A stretch of 64,000 bases of DNA from a virus. The translations under genes were made by a program, and so were the position numbers. Under the pieces are notes generated by a model. That model did no database searches. It was not told where the DNA came from and saw nothing but the letters and a program-made list of their open reading frames with translations. This document shows, one piece after another, positions 36,513-44,639 of this stretch. Every line of letters begins with the position of its first letter. The stretch's first letter is position 1. The stretch is taken from positions 1 through 64,000 of the IMG/VR virus record IMGVR_UViG_3300023237_000012. One strand, written 5' to 3'.

Positions 36513-36782
36513 TTAATTTATTTTGTCGTAATATTTTGGTACTGCAAAGTTATAATATACTCTTATGTATTTAACAGCATTAATATAAGCTACCATGATA
36601 GGCTGTAAGTGTTTGGTTAAAAACTCCTCTACATTCGGATTCTTAAACATATAATTAGAAAGGGTTCTCTTCATAAGATTAGAGCCATAGTCATATCCAA
36701 GATTTTTCAGCTCCCAATCTTTATCGTAAGTTGCTCTCCATGGACTTGGAAATCCTTCACGTCGGCCTGTCGTCTTTGGCAT
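36513..36782 (-). CDS. Small baseplate-cluster protein
   Basis: 89 aa, not recognised. It starts MPKTTGRREGFPSPWRATYD and ends with an aromatic segment (KYIRVYYNFAVPKYYDKIN). It lies exactly between the gp6-like and gp7-like genes, abutting the first with no spacing, so a structural role in the wedge is likely. No enzyme motif. Confidence 0.62.
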   Translation of the reverse strand: MPKTTGRREGFPSPWRATYDKDWELKNLGYDYGSNLMKRTLSNYMFKNPNVEEFLTKHLQPIMVAYINAVKYIRVYYNFAVPKYYDKIN

Positions 36783-38603
36783 TTATCCTTTTAATTTTTT
36801 CATAGTTCTACTTCCTCTCCCAGTTGCAACTGTTGTTCCAGGCGTTCTTTTCAAACTATCAAACTTAGCTTGCTGTGTTTTGTTGTAAAGATTATTCGCA
36901 ATTGCTTCTTTAAAGAATATGTTAAGTGATCCCAAACTATTATCAGTTGGAACCTCATCATAGTAATTTCCATTTCTATCTTCCCAGCCACCTCTTATAA
37001 TTGCAATATCTTCTGGGTCAATAACAATATCTCCAAATTCATCTAGACCCAATTGAGGATCTTTACCTTCAGCTAAAACAATTTTCTTATTCTCAATAAG
37101 TACTTTTTGATCTGTAATAGGATCAGTCCCATACACAGGTACAAAATAAAACCCGTTTCGTATGGCTGATTCGTTTTCCTCAGATATAAAGAAGACATTA
37201 ACACTATCAATACCGTCAACATTTTCAATGATCGAAATTAGATCTGACCTTGGAATTCTATCTCTCCTATTCACAGTCAAGAAATATTCGTTCAGATTCT
37301 TTCGTATCTGATTTCTCATTTCTATTTTGTCTACGTCATCAAAATACCTAATTACAACGTTAAGTAAATATCTCTGGACAATAGGATCCTTAATTCGTAC
37401 CTCTGCGGTAACTACTTGACGACCACTTTCATTTAGAATATCTATCACCTGTTGTTTCTCGTCTGTTGTAAGTGTAAACTCATCTTCAGGAACGGTGAAA
37501 TAATCAACGTCGGTTGTTAGCTTCTTGTTGATGTCTGGAATTAAGAATAAGTAAATGATATTATTATCATCTAAATATTCGTCATTTTTAGTATTGTACG
37601 CATCTATAAATGAAAAGAAATCATACTTACTTAAATAATGGATGTAGTTATTAGGATTAGCTAATACGAATGATTTACTTGCTCTAGGCGCAATAAGCCT
37701 AGTAAACGCTGGGTCTTCAGTATCACTTCCAAAATTTGGATTACGAACAACATGTATTGACATATACTTATTAAGATCTACTTGATCTCCAGTCTGGTCT
37801 GTTCCAAGATCTAAGAATTTGAGTGATAATGCTGTTCCTCTAATATTTCCAGCGGCACCACTTGTCTTGACGTACTCTACAGTGATTGATGAACCTAACG
37901 GAGGAATAAATCCAAACTGTGGGTTACCGAAGAATATGCTTAATCCTCCATTTACACCACTTTTAGTAAGCACGGCTCTCTGTCCATTGTTCATGTCATA
38001 CAGTGATTCTAAATTATCACATTGGACTCCATCAACTTTTACTATGACCATGTTATTGTCAGTTGGTTCCTTAGTAGTAATATTAAAGCTTTGTAATGCA
38101 CCACCAGTACCAGTAAATTTCTGAGTTTCTATTTCACCCTGAATTAATTCTACGTTTATGAATTCTCTCGTGTTCTTTTGAAGTCTGATGAAGTCGCTGT
38201 TAAAATTTAAGAAGTAGTTCAATCCACTTTGCTCAACTTGAATTTTTGTCAGTTTATCTATCTGAATGTAATTTCCTGATACTTCAATTGCTGCATTTGT
38301 ATTCGGGCGGATTCCTATAATACCTCTAGCAGAAATGCCACGAGTAGGATCATGGCCAGTTAGCCTGGCTAAGCCGTATATAGATTCTATATTACGTGCC
38401 CTGTAGATATTAAGTTCAGTAATTGCTGATTCAATATAATAGAAAATCATCTCCCCCATATTCGCAACAACTGTTAATATTTGTCCAAACGGTGAGGCTG
38501 GGGTAAACACTTCCGTAGCTTGATCATATTTCTCTTGGAGAAATATAAACGAGTCCTGAAAAAGTTCAGTTGCTTTTATTCTTGTTTTAGTGAAGAATGA
38601 CAT
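36783..38603 (-). CDS. 6: Baseplate wedge protein, gp6-like (baseplate J family)
   Basis: 606 aa (T4 gp6 is 660). Reads as the baseplate J/gp6 family: an N-terminal helical region (MGEMIFYYIESAITELNIYRA), AARLTGHDPTRG-type segment near 75-90, a beta core with SITVEYVKTSGAAGNIRG, and a C-terminal NVVIRYFDDVDKIEMRNQIR followed by RRDRIPRSDLISIIENVDGIDSVNVFF, typical of J-like proteins. gp6 forms the ring joining the wedges. It sits directly beside the gp25-like gene, the usual partner. Confidence 0.82.
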   Translation of the reverse strand: MSFFTKTRIKATELFQDSFIFLQEKYDQATEVFTPASPFGQILTVVANMGEMIFYYIESAITELNIYRARNIESIYGLARLTGHDPTRGISARGIIGIRPNTNAAIEVSGNYIQIDKLTKIQVEQSGLNYFLNFNSDFIRLQKNTREFINVELIQGEIETQKFTGTGGALQSFNITTKEPTDNNMVIVKVDGVQCDNLESLYDMNNGQRAVLTKSGVNGGLSIFFGNPQFGFIPPLGSSITVEYVKTSGAAGNIRGTALSLKFLDLGTDQTGDQVDLNKYMSIHVVRNPNFGSDTEDPAFTRLIAPRASKSFVLANPNNYIHYLSKYDFFSFIDAYNTKNDEYLDDNNIIYLFLIPDINKKLTTDVDYFTVPEDEFTLTTDEKQQVIDILNESGRQVVTAEVRIKDPIVQRYLLNVVIRYFDDVDKIEMRNQIRKNLNEYFLTVNRRDRIPRSDLISIIENVDGIDSVNVFFISEENESAIRNGFYFVPVYGTDPITDQKVLIENKKIVLAEGKDPQLGLDEFGDIVIDPEDIAIIRGGWEDRNGNYYDEVPTDNSLGSLNIFFKEAIANNLYNKTQQAKFDSLKRTPGTTVATGRGSRTMKKLKG

Positions 38604-38617
38604 TCAATTTTATGTTT

Positions 38618-38980
38618 TTAAAATATTGCTCCAATTACTCTCTGATCATTTATATATATGTCTATGAATGCACCATCACGTTCAGGTGTAGAGAAGAATT
38701 GTACTTGCGTGGTTACTTTAAATCTACCATCCCCAACTACACAGTAATTGCTTATTTGTGTCATTATGCTATTTTCAATAGCACTTTCATTTAATACTAA
38801 TGAAAAGATTAAATCATCAAGATTGGCTCCAAAGTTAGTATCACCTAACACTTCAGTTTTTCTAGTAAAAAGAGTGTTCTCTATCTTCAAAATTAAATCA
38901 TTAAGCTCATCGTTAACTTCTAATTGGGTTGAGTTATAGTTAGATGCTTCATGGTCCCTGGCGTAGATGTCGTTTAGCAT
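38618..38980 (-). CDS. 25: Baseplate wedge protein, gp25-like
   Basis: 120 aa (T4 gp25 is 132). The gp25/GPW signature is visible: an N-terminal variable part, then IENTLFTRKTEVLGDTNFG (33-51), NLDDLIF, and a C-terminal strand pair RFKVTTQVQF and GAFIDIYI. gp25 sits inside the wedge and contacts gp6 and the sheath. A TATATATT box 16 bases before the ATG could drive gp25, gp6 and the genes downstream. Confidence 0.8.
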   Translation of the reverse strand: MLNDIYARDHEASNYNSTQLEVNDELNDLILKIENTLFTRKTEVLGDTNFGANLDDLIFSLVLNESAIENSIMTQISNYCVVGDGRFKVTTQVQFFSTPERDGAFIDIYINDQRVIGAIF

Positions 38981-38996
38981 ATAGAATTGTTTAGTG

Positions 38997-39004
38997 TATA
39001 TATT
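38997..39004 (-). promoter_or_regulatory. Candidate late promoter (AATATATA variant)
   Basis: Minus-strand GAATATATACAC, 16 bases before the ATG of the gp25-like gene. Confidence 0.4.
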
Positions 39005-39024
39005 CTCTATGTTATGTGTAATAG

Positions 39025-39189
39025 CTAATCCTCAAATGGATGATTACCGTCCATTGCTATCTTAACTGTACTACCATCTTCAATTACTTGTCCTATGTTA
39101 TCCCAACCAATTCCATCAGGTTCAGTCAATACTACTATTTTATTTTTTGGCATATTTTCGAGTGCTATTATCAATTCTTTTACTGTCAT
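39025..39189 (-). CDS. Small conserved-type protein (MTVKELI... family)
   Basis: 54 aa, MTVKELIIALENMPKNKIVV, then LTEPDGIGWDNIGQVIED. This pattern (short helix, LxxMPxxxxV strand, Asp/Gly turn) is common among small uncharacterised phage and bacterial proteins. ATG at 39187-39189 and stop TAG at 39025-39027. It lies between the gp25-like gene and a 267-base non-coding stretch. Function unknown, but the protein-like composition makes it probably real. Confidence 0.6.
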   Translation of the reverse strand: MTVKELIIALENMPKNKIVVLTEPDGIGWDNIGQVIEDGSTVKIAMDGNHPFED

Positions 39190-39456
39190 TGTTTGTGATT
39201 TAAACCGCTACTACACACAACAGGGTATAAGTAATGGCACGTTAAAGTTTGTAGCATAAATTCAAAAGTTCGGTGTATGTGCCACTACTCATACACTAAC
39301 CGATATAGAGTAACCAGAATAATCATATAACTTCACACTTAATACACTTCTAGTTCAAAATTTAAACTTACAATTTTTATATGCTTTCTTTCAGAGTATT
39401 GACACATACATTATATTTAATACATGCTATAACTACTCAAAGAAGTTGATTAATAA
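39190..39456. other. Non-coding gap with a hairpin
   Basis: 267 bases with no convincing ORF on either strand. It contains an imperfect hairpin at 39270-39303: TCGGTGTATG pairs with CATACA and CCGA around a 10-base loop with a 3-base bulge. Downstream of it on the minus strand is ACTTTTGAATTT, so it might end the neck-protein transcript. I found no tRNA cloverleaf here. Confidence 0.45.
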
Positions 39457-40311
39457 TCATCCCGTGAGAAAATAATCCGGACTGTCGTCAGCAGCAAGTG
39501 TTTCCTTAATTTCCGTTAGTTCTTCTTGTCCTTCACTCTGTATCATATCGAAATTGATCGTGATGCTTCCAGGAAGATTATAACTAAATGTACCCTGAAT
39601 TCGAGCAAGTTGAATCTTAGCTTGGGCTATAACATATCGTATAAATAATTCATCACTAAATAGTGCACAATCTGGAACTTTAGCATATACTTGAAAACAA
39701 ACAGATCTCTTTGGCAATTCGCCTTGAAATCTAAATTTATGGGTTAATCTATTGTAAGTATATGAAATTTGAGCTTGTAGTGTTTGCCGAGTAAGGTCCA
39801 TAAACTTACTATTAATAACATACATTAATAAACCTTCTGATGCAATACCTGCACCATTATTGTAAGAACTTGCTAGCATAAACTTATCAATTGAAAAGTC
39901 CATATCTCCACCATTAATACTATTTCCACCACCAGCCCATCCTCCATCTTCACCACTAAATCCTCCAATCTCAAAAACGTTATTGACTGAAAATATACCA
40001 TCAGGCATTGTCACAATACCCCTTGAAGTATCTAAATCTGAATCTTTAAGTGTATCGTCCTTTGTACCAATGCCTTTCTTAAAGCCTTCTTTCCTAAAAG
40101 TTCCAGCCGGTAAGCCAAGATACATTTCTTCGACACTATCTTCATACATCTTATAGAAATAATCCTTAGCTCTATTGATCATTCTCACAAGTGCTCTTTT
40201 TGGCACAGTGAATGGAATTTGACATCCTATTGAAAGTTCGTCATTTATTTCTTTTACTAATTCATCAAGACAAGCTTGAGATGCTGGATCGTTACAATCT
40301 ACTAATGACAT
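39457..40311 (-). CDS. Neck protein, gp13-like
   Basis: 284 aa (T4 gp13 is 309). By eye the order matches gp13: N-terminal helical VPKRALVRMINRAKDYFYKM, a middle with GIVTMPDGIFSVNNVFEI, YTYNRLTHKFRFQGELPK (compare YYYDAQSGLLHLHGDI in gp13), then FIRYVIAQAKIQLARIQGTF and LPGSITIN, and an acidic end. gp13 joins head and tail. A glycine-rich loop (GEDGGWAGGGNSINGGD) is an insertion. Moderately sure; it could instead be another connector-type protein. Confidence 0.5.
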   Translation of the reverse strand: MSLVDCNDPASQACLDELVKEINDELSIGCQIPFTVPKRALVRMINRAKDYFYKMYEDSVEEMYLGLPAGTFRKEGFKKGIGTKDDTLKDSDLDTSRGIVTMPDGIFSVNNVFEIGGFSGEDGGWAGGGNSINGGDMDFSIDKFMLASSYNNGAGIASEGLLMYVINSKFMDLTRQTLQAQISYTYNRLTHKFRFQGELPKRSVCFQVYAKVPDCALFSDELFIRYVIAQAKIQLARIQGTFSYNLPGSITINFDMIQSEGQEELTEIKETLAADDSPDYFLTG

Positions 40312-40314
40312 ATC

Positions 40315-41619
40315 TTATTTAATTTTTTCGTATTCAATGATTTCAGTATCTTTAAAGCCACCATGTTTGGTAATTCTACCCTTTCTAAAAATACCACCAG
40401 TCATCTTCCCGCTGAACACAGTGTTTATGCCGTAGATATAGCAGTTTTTAAGTGTGACGTTTCTGCTGATGTAGCAAGATTCTAATTTGCTATCTGTAAT
40501 AGTCGTAACATCAAATAAGTTACTATTTATAATTGATGAGTCTTTAATCTTAGAAGTAAAAACATCACAATTTTCAATATTACCTGAAATTTCACAGTCG
40601 ACAAGATCAAGTCCAGATATCATATAGCATCGTTCAAGCTTAGCATTTTTTACCTGTACTTTTCCTTGGTCGCTATCATAATTGACAAATCCAGCTTTCA
40701 TATCAGCTTTGGTTAATAAGTCAAATAATCTCTGTCGTATGTTAGGATAATACATCTTAACAATTTGAATTGACGTCTGTAAGTCAACTGAGAGTTTGAT
40801 CTTAGGGTATAGTTTAATAAAATCTTCGTATGAACGGAATGCTTTAATTACATTGCCATGAAGTTTAAGAAGCTTATCGAGTTCTTTCTCTTCTTTCTTG
40901 TTATATGTCGGATCACTTAAGGTGTAATATAGTCCGCTGATGAAATGATCCATCATCTTTAAAATTTTAGGATACTTCTTTTCATAATCCTTTCCACCAA
41001 GATACCTGAACTCAATATAACCCTTAACAATCTTCTCAAAATTCACTCCGTAGTATTTACTGTTTACGAACTGATAGTTCTTCCAGTTCACTTTATCAGG
41101 TGAATTATGAACCATACCGTTTAATGGCATTACGAACTTTATAGTCTTTGCATAAACAGAATGTTCTCTGTCTGGGAACTCATCATATACTGCTTGTTCG
41201 TCAAAGCTTAGTACGAATTTTCCGATGTCTAACATCTTCATGTCAAACTCAGGTCCCATTTTCTCTGTATCGAACGCTAGGTTAACATGAATAGAACATC
41301 GGTCATTAGTATGACCATTTTCCTTTATCCATTTTAACGTCTTTGCTAAAATTATCTTGGCTTCAGGATATGCCATTGGTCCTGTTACTAATTCAATCAT
41401 GCCCGAGCCTCCAGAATTGTCTGGCTCAAGCTTATAGATCATATCAGTTGGAGTAAAGGCACTATGTGCCATTTCCTCTATACGTATTCGTTTGCTTAGA
41501 GTACGTGTTAACCCTTCCTTAGTTTTATTGATATCTGAATCCGAAAAGAATTCAAACTCAAATCCAACTTTGGAAGAGTGTATTGCGTTAAGATATTCGT
41601 CAGAATTCATAGGAGCCAT
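40315..41619 (-). CDS. Amidoligase-family enzyme with beta-helical C-terminus
   Basis: 434 aa. The N-terminal ~210 residues carry the amidoligase (COOH-NH2 ligase, glutamine-synthetase-like) signature: VGFEFEF (E21, E23), CSIHVNL (H111) and YIEFRYLGG (E203, R205). These enzymes use ATP to join an amine to a carboxylate, as in peptide tagging or wall modification. Residues ~322-425 are Cys/Asn/Ser-rich short repeats (LERCYMISGLDLVDCEISG, SKLESCYISRNVTLKNCYI), a pentapeptide- or beta-helix-like scaffold. It starts 8 bases after a GATATATA promoter-like box. The substrate is unknown; modification of a virion or host peptide is inferred. Confidence 0.65.
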   Translation of the reverse strand: MAPMNSDEYLNAIHSSKVGFEFEFFSDSDINKTKEGLTRTLSKRIRIEEMAHSAFTPTDMIYKLEPDNSGGSGMIELVTGPMAYPEAKIILAKTLKWIKENGHTNDRCSIHVNLAFDTEKMGPEFDMKMLDIGKFVLSFDEQAVYDEFPDREHSVYAKTIKFVMPLNGMVHNSPDKVNWKNYQFVNSKYYGVNFEKIVKGYIEFRYLGGKDYEKKYPKILKMMDHFISGLYYTLSDPTYNKKEEKELDKLLKLHGNVIKAFRSYEDFIKLYPKIKLSVDLQTSIQIVKMYYPNIRQRLFDLLTKADMKAGFVNYDSDQGKVQVKNAKLERCYMISGLDLVDCEISGNIENCDVFTSKIKDSSIINSNLFDVTTITDSKLESCYISRNVTLKNCYIYGINTVFSGKMTGGIFRKGRITKHGGFKDTEIIEYEKIK

Positions 41620-41627
41620 TGTTTCTT

Positions 41628-41635
41628 TATATATC
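41628..41635 (-). promoter_or_regulatory. Candidate late promoter (GATATATA)
   Basis: Minus-strand GCGATATATAAAG, ending 8 bases before the ATG of the amidoligase gene; implies a very short leader. Confidence 0.5.
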
Positions 41636-41659
41636 GCAGCTCGAATAATTCAGAATTGC

Positions 41660-42793
41660 TTAAAGTATAATTGCTAAGCTAATTCTTTGTTCGAGTGGAG
41701 ATATACTTCTTATTCTTACGTTTACCAATTCTCCTCGTTCAAGCGATAAACCTTCTAAGTTGCTGATATGAATAAGACCTACTATACCTTCTTCAAGTTC
41801 AACGAATGCTCCATACTGTGTCATCTTATTGACTCTTCCAACATGTGAGCTCATTGGCTTATACTTTTCATCAGAACCGTCCCATGGATTATCAACTGCT
41901 CCGGCTTGTGTAAGTGTAATTTTATTGTCGTTAATAAAATCTTTGATCCAACATTTAATTTCGTCACCTGGTTTAATGTCACGATCAAGATATGCGCCAG
42001 CATCTGCAACAAGTTCCTCCTTAGGAATCATTCCAGTAAGACATTCGTCAAATTCAACAAAGATTCCGAATTTAGTAGCACCAGTCACATGACCAATAAT
42101 TTGCTCGCCTAATTTAGCTCTTCGTTCTTTAACTTTTCCAGATACTAATGTCTTCAAGTACTCTCTATGAGAAACGACAATAGTTGCTTTTTCTTTTGAA
42201 TAGTTAATTGGCATAAAGATTAGTTCTTCGCCAACGATTGTGTTAAAGTCCCACAGTTTATTCATTCCAGCTAAAGAACCTGGCATAAAGCAAGTAACAC
42301 CTGAAATATCGATCCAATAACCACCGTGAATAAGTTCTTTTACAATTCCTTTGAAGGCAACTGCAGGATCACCAATAGCTTCGATGATTTGCTGTTCTCT
42401 CATTTCGTCGAATGCGTCAGAGATTGAAGCTGTAATTTGACCACCACCGATATTACGATACTTAACATCAACCTCCATACCTTCGGTAAGTTGATCTCTT
42501 ATCTCTTTCTTCTCACCATTTAATTGACAATATGCAGTATATTTACCACCCATGTCTACAAGTGCAGTATCACCAGTAATATCAACGATAGTACCAGTAG
42601 TCATATTCGACTCTCTCAATTCTTGTTTCTTAGCAATGCCGAGTTGTTCGGTCATTATTCCATACATCTCCAACATTTCTAGAGTGTAAGGTTCAGTTGA
42701 CATAATTTTAGTTCCTCTTGGAAGTTGAACTTTTACTTTCTTTGTGTCAAATGGGTCGTCAGATAGACGGATTTCGATCTCTTGTTCGATCAT
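41660..42793 (-). CDS. Ribosomal protein S1 homologue (four S1 domains)
   Basis: 377 aa with four S1 (OB-fold) RNA-binding domains at about 65-127, 146-210, 230-297 and 315-376. The last two are most typical: QIIGHVTGATKFGIFVEFDE with LTGMIPKEEL, and HVGRVNKMTQYGAFVELEEG with VGLIHISNL. Bacterial S1 has 4-6 such domains and helps mRNAs lacking strong Shine-Dalgarno sites bind the ribosome. Here the phage mRNAs indeed lack such sites, so the protein may steer host ribosomes to phage messages. Other roles, such as RNA decay control, are possible. The S1 fold is certain, the translational role inferred. Confidence 0.85.
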   Translation of the reverse strand: MIEQEIEIRLSDDPFDTKKVKVQLPRGTKIMSTEPYTLEMLEMYGIMTEQLGIAKKQELRESNMTTGTIVDITGDTALVDMGGKYTAYCQLNGEKKEIRDQLTEGMEVDVKYRNIGGGQITASISDAFDEMREQQIIEAIGDPAVAFKGIVKELIHGGYWIDISGVTCFMPGSLAGMNKLWDFNTIVGEELIFMPINYSKEKATIVVSHREYLKTLVSGKVKERRAKLGEQIIGHVTGATKFGIFVEFDECLTGMIPKEELVADAGAYLDRDIKPGDEIKCWIKDFINDNKITLTQAGAVDNPWDGSDEKYKPMSSHVGRVNKMTQYGAFVELEEGIVGLIHISNLEGLSLERGELVNVRIRSISPLEQRISLAIIL

Positions 42794-42826
42794 TTTTTTT
42801 TAAGTTAAAGGTTATAGATTATAATC

Positions 42827-42955
42827 TTAAATAAGATCCTTCGTGAGAATTTTATTATCAATTTTCTTCCTTCTTCCAGTGGCTATTGCCTGCTGTCCAG
42901 AAGCGTTAATTTGGGTTGATTCATCCCTATTAAAATATTTTTGCTTAGTTTTCAT
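42827..42955 (-). CDS. Small basic protein upstream of the S1 homologue
   Basis: 42 aa: MKTKQKYFNRDESTQINASG, then QQAIATGRRKKIDNKI and LTKDLI. ATG at 42953-42955, stop TAA at 42827-42829. Basic and probably unstructured. A TATATATT box lies 36 bases before the ATG, so it would be the first gene of the S1 transcript. Not recognised; the codon content looks coding, but at this length chance cannot be excluded. Confidence 0.45.
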   Translation of the reverse strand: MKTKQKYFNRDESTQINASGQQAIATGRRKKIDNKILTKDLI

Positions 42956-42991
42956 CATTCATGCTTTACAGTTTGGTTTAACTGATTAGAT

Positions 42992-42999
42992 TATATATT
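42992..42999 (-). promoter_or_regulatory. Candidate late promoter (AATATATA variant)
   Basis: Minus-strand CGAATATATAATC, 36 bases before the small ORF that precedes the S1 homologue. Confidence 0.4.
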
Positions 43000-43024
43000 C
43001 GTTCTTATTTGATGGTTTTGATAC

Positions 43025-44044
43025 TCATCTGTTTAACTGCCAAGTTCTGAATTTCTTGAACGAGGTTAAAGTTTCAATAACGTCTTTGTATGTTTTAAGA
43101 TCTGAAGGTGATTTAGCTTTCATGAACTTACCACCGGTTTTAATCACATCGTCAATCAGTACTGCCCAGTAATCATTGCAACTTAAAATTGCTTCGATGT
43201 TTGCATCGTTTGGTTTAGTACCACTTAAAGTCTTATATGACTTCGCACCCTTCTTAGCTCTGTCATCTGAGAATTTTCCAGTACGTCTAACATATATGGT
43301 TTCCTCTTTATGTATGTTTATGGCGTTGATGTCTTGCTTGGTCAATTTTTGAATTTCAGAAACTTCTGAATGTGATAGATTGGAAGTAACCCAAATAGTT
43401 TTACTGTCTTCATCGTATCCAAAGGTAGGAACGAAATCTTTTTCCGTATCGTCTAACTTGTGGATTTCCTTTTCAAATTCTCTGGCTGTTAGAGATGATT
43501 TCTTCCACTTACCAATTTTAGTGATAGCATCAAGATTATCATCAAAGTAACTATCATTGTAAAATTTATATTGTCCGATTTGAATAGAACCTCTTCCATT
43601 CCCACCGCTATTACTATAGTACGGCATTTCTTCATTGAAACCTTTAACATCTTCAACCAATTCTGATTGTAAAACTTTCCATGGGTTTTTCGGAATGATA
43701 GCATATACCATACCGAAGAATTTAGATCTTTCAGCGTTATAAGATATAAAGATTGGTTCTTTAATTTTTAGATACGACATCATTTTAGCTGCTCCGGGAT
43801 TTCCACCACGGAAGCTTGTACGATCTGCAACCAAATGAACAAATGTACCACTTGATGAATATCTAAAGTTAGGATCCTTCGTTGACATTCCTCTCCACAT
43901 TACAGGATCAGATTGATTCATAGCTTCGGCAACTTTAATAATGTCGTCTATCGTACTTAAATCTTCAATGCTATTGATATTAAATGTTTCAATAGACTCA
44001 TTAAGAGAAGCATTAAATTCACTAAATGTTTGTATATGATTCAT
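43025..44044 (-). CDS. Possible ADP-ribosyltransferase with capsid-targeting leader
   Basis: 339 aa. The leader MNHIQTFSEFNASLNE|S has its site after E16. The body has an ART-like layout: VMWRGMSTKDP (arginine of an R-S-E site), then ADRTSFRGGNPGA, a short IFISYNAERSKFFGMVYAIIP and KVLQSELVED. I recognise the RG ... A..FG..Y.IIP layout from phage hypothetical proteins. T4 packages its own ADP-ribosyltransferase, Alt, in the head with the same kind of leader, and Alt modifies host RNA polymerase after injection, so this could be its counterpart. No strict ExE motif is visible, so activity is uncertain. A late box lies 13 bases upstream. Confidence 0.5.
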   Translation of the reverse strand: MNHIQTFSEFNASLNESIETFNINSIEDLSTIDDIIKVAEAMNQSDPVMWRGMSTKDPNFRYSSSGTFVHLVADRTSFRGGNPGAAKMMSYLKIKEPIFISYNAERSKFFGMVYAIIPKNPWKVLQSELVEDVKGFNEEMPYYSNSGGNGRGSIQIGQYKFYNDSYFDDNLDAITKIGKWKKSSLTAREFEKEIHKLDDTEKDFVPTFGYDEDSKTIWVTSNLSHSEVSEIQKLTKQDINAINIHKEETIYVRRTGKFSDDRAKKGAKSYKTLSGTKPNDANIEAILSCNDYWAVLIDDVIKTGGKFMKAKSPSDLKTYKDVIETLTSFKKFRTWQLNR

Positions 44045-44057
44045 AGTGTCGTTTTAG

Positions 44058-44065
44058 TATATATT
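44058..44065 (-). promoter_or_regulatory. Candidate late promoter (CATAAATATATA)
   Basis: Minus-strand CATAAATATATACTAAAACG, the closest match to the T4 box TATAAATA, 13 bases before the ATG at 44044 and followed by the AAACGACAC leader. Confidence 0.55.
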
Positions 44066-44631
44066 TATGAAGCACCGACCCACGGAAAAACATATGGGAT
44101 TGGTGGTACTCCTGGTGCTGTTCCAGCCCAGAGTCCAGTTACTTGAGCTAGGTGAGCTATCATAGCAGTATTCAATGCAACTGCAACTAAAGCCGCACCC
44201 TGTTGATTTGACATTGCCGATGTTCCTGCTTTCATTGCTGTCCATATACCAGCCGCTAATGAACTAGCTTCACCTGGAAATACGACAGTACTTGTAATAC
44301 CAAGAAGTCCCCCGGGAGCAGGGATGAGTGGATTAAATTGCACCCCAGCCCAGAAAGCCACAATTGCCGAAGCAGCTGGCATCCAAGCATCAGGTGTAGG
44401 TTCCATAGTAAGTTGTTCGCATAATGTAAACGATGCTAAAAATCCAGCTTCAATCCCACTTGATCCTGGAAGTGTAAGTGGAGTCGAACCCGGAATAAGC
44501 GTTGGGAAAACTAAGTCGGCATCGACTAAATAGGCTGTAGCTATCGTCGATGCCGTCATTTCTTTGCTCGGAGAATTACCAACTGCAAGAAACGAAATTA
44601 TTGTATTTTGAAATGTTGAGCCAAATGGCAT
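44065..44631 (-). CDS. Ala/Pro/Gly-rich virion-cluster protein
   Basis: 188 aa, strikingly uncharged: Ala, Gly, Pro, Ser and Thr dominate, with only a handful of charged residues (FLAVGNSPSKEMTASTIATA, WAGVQFNPLIPAPGGLLGI). Several hydrophobic stretches could cross or lie on a membrane. It is placed just downstream of the gp5-like hub gene, where spike-tip or membrane-contacting proteins are often encoded. Family unknown; a role at the tail tip is speculative. Confidence 0.6.
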   Translation of the reverse strand: MPFGSTFQNTIISFLAVGNSPSKEMTASTIATAYLVDADLVFPTLIPGSTPLTLPGSSGIEAGFLASFTLCEQLTMEPTPDAWMPAASAIVAFWAGVQFNPLIPAPGGLLGITSTVVFPGEASSLAAGIWTAMKAGTSAMSNQQGAALVAVALNTAMIAHLAQVTGLWAGTAPGVPPIPYVFPWVGAS

Positions 44632-44639
44632 CTTTTATT

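Noticed and set aside
39190-39456. tRNA gene
   Set aside because: I looked for a GTTCRA T-arm and CCA end in the gap; the hairpin present does not form a cloverleaf. No tRNA was found elsewhere by eye, but a tRNAscan search would be needed to exclude one.
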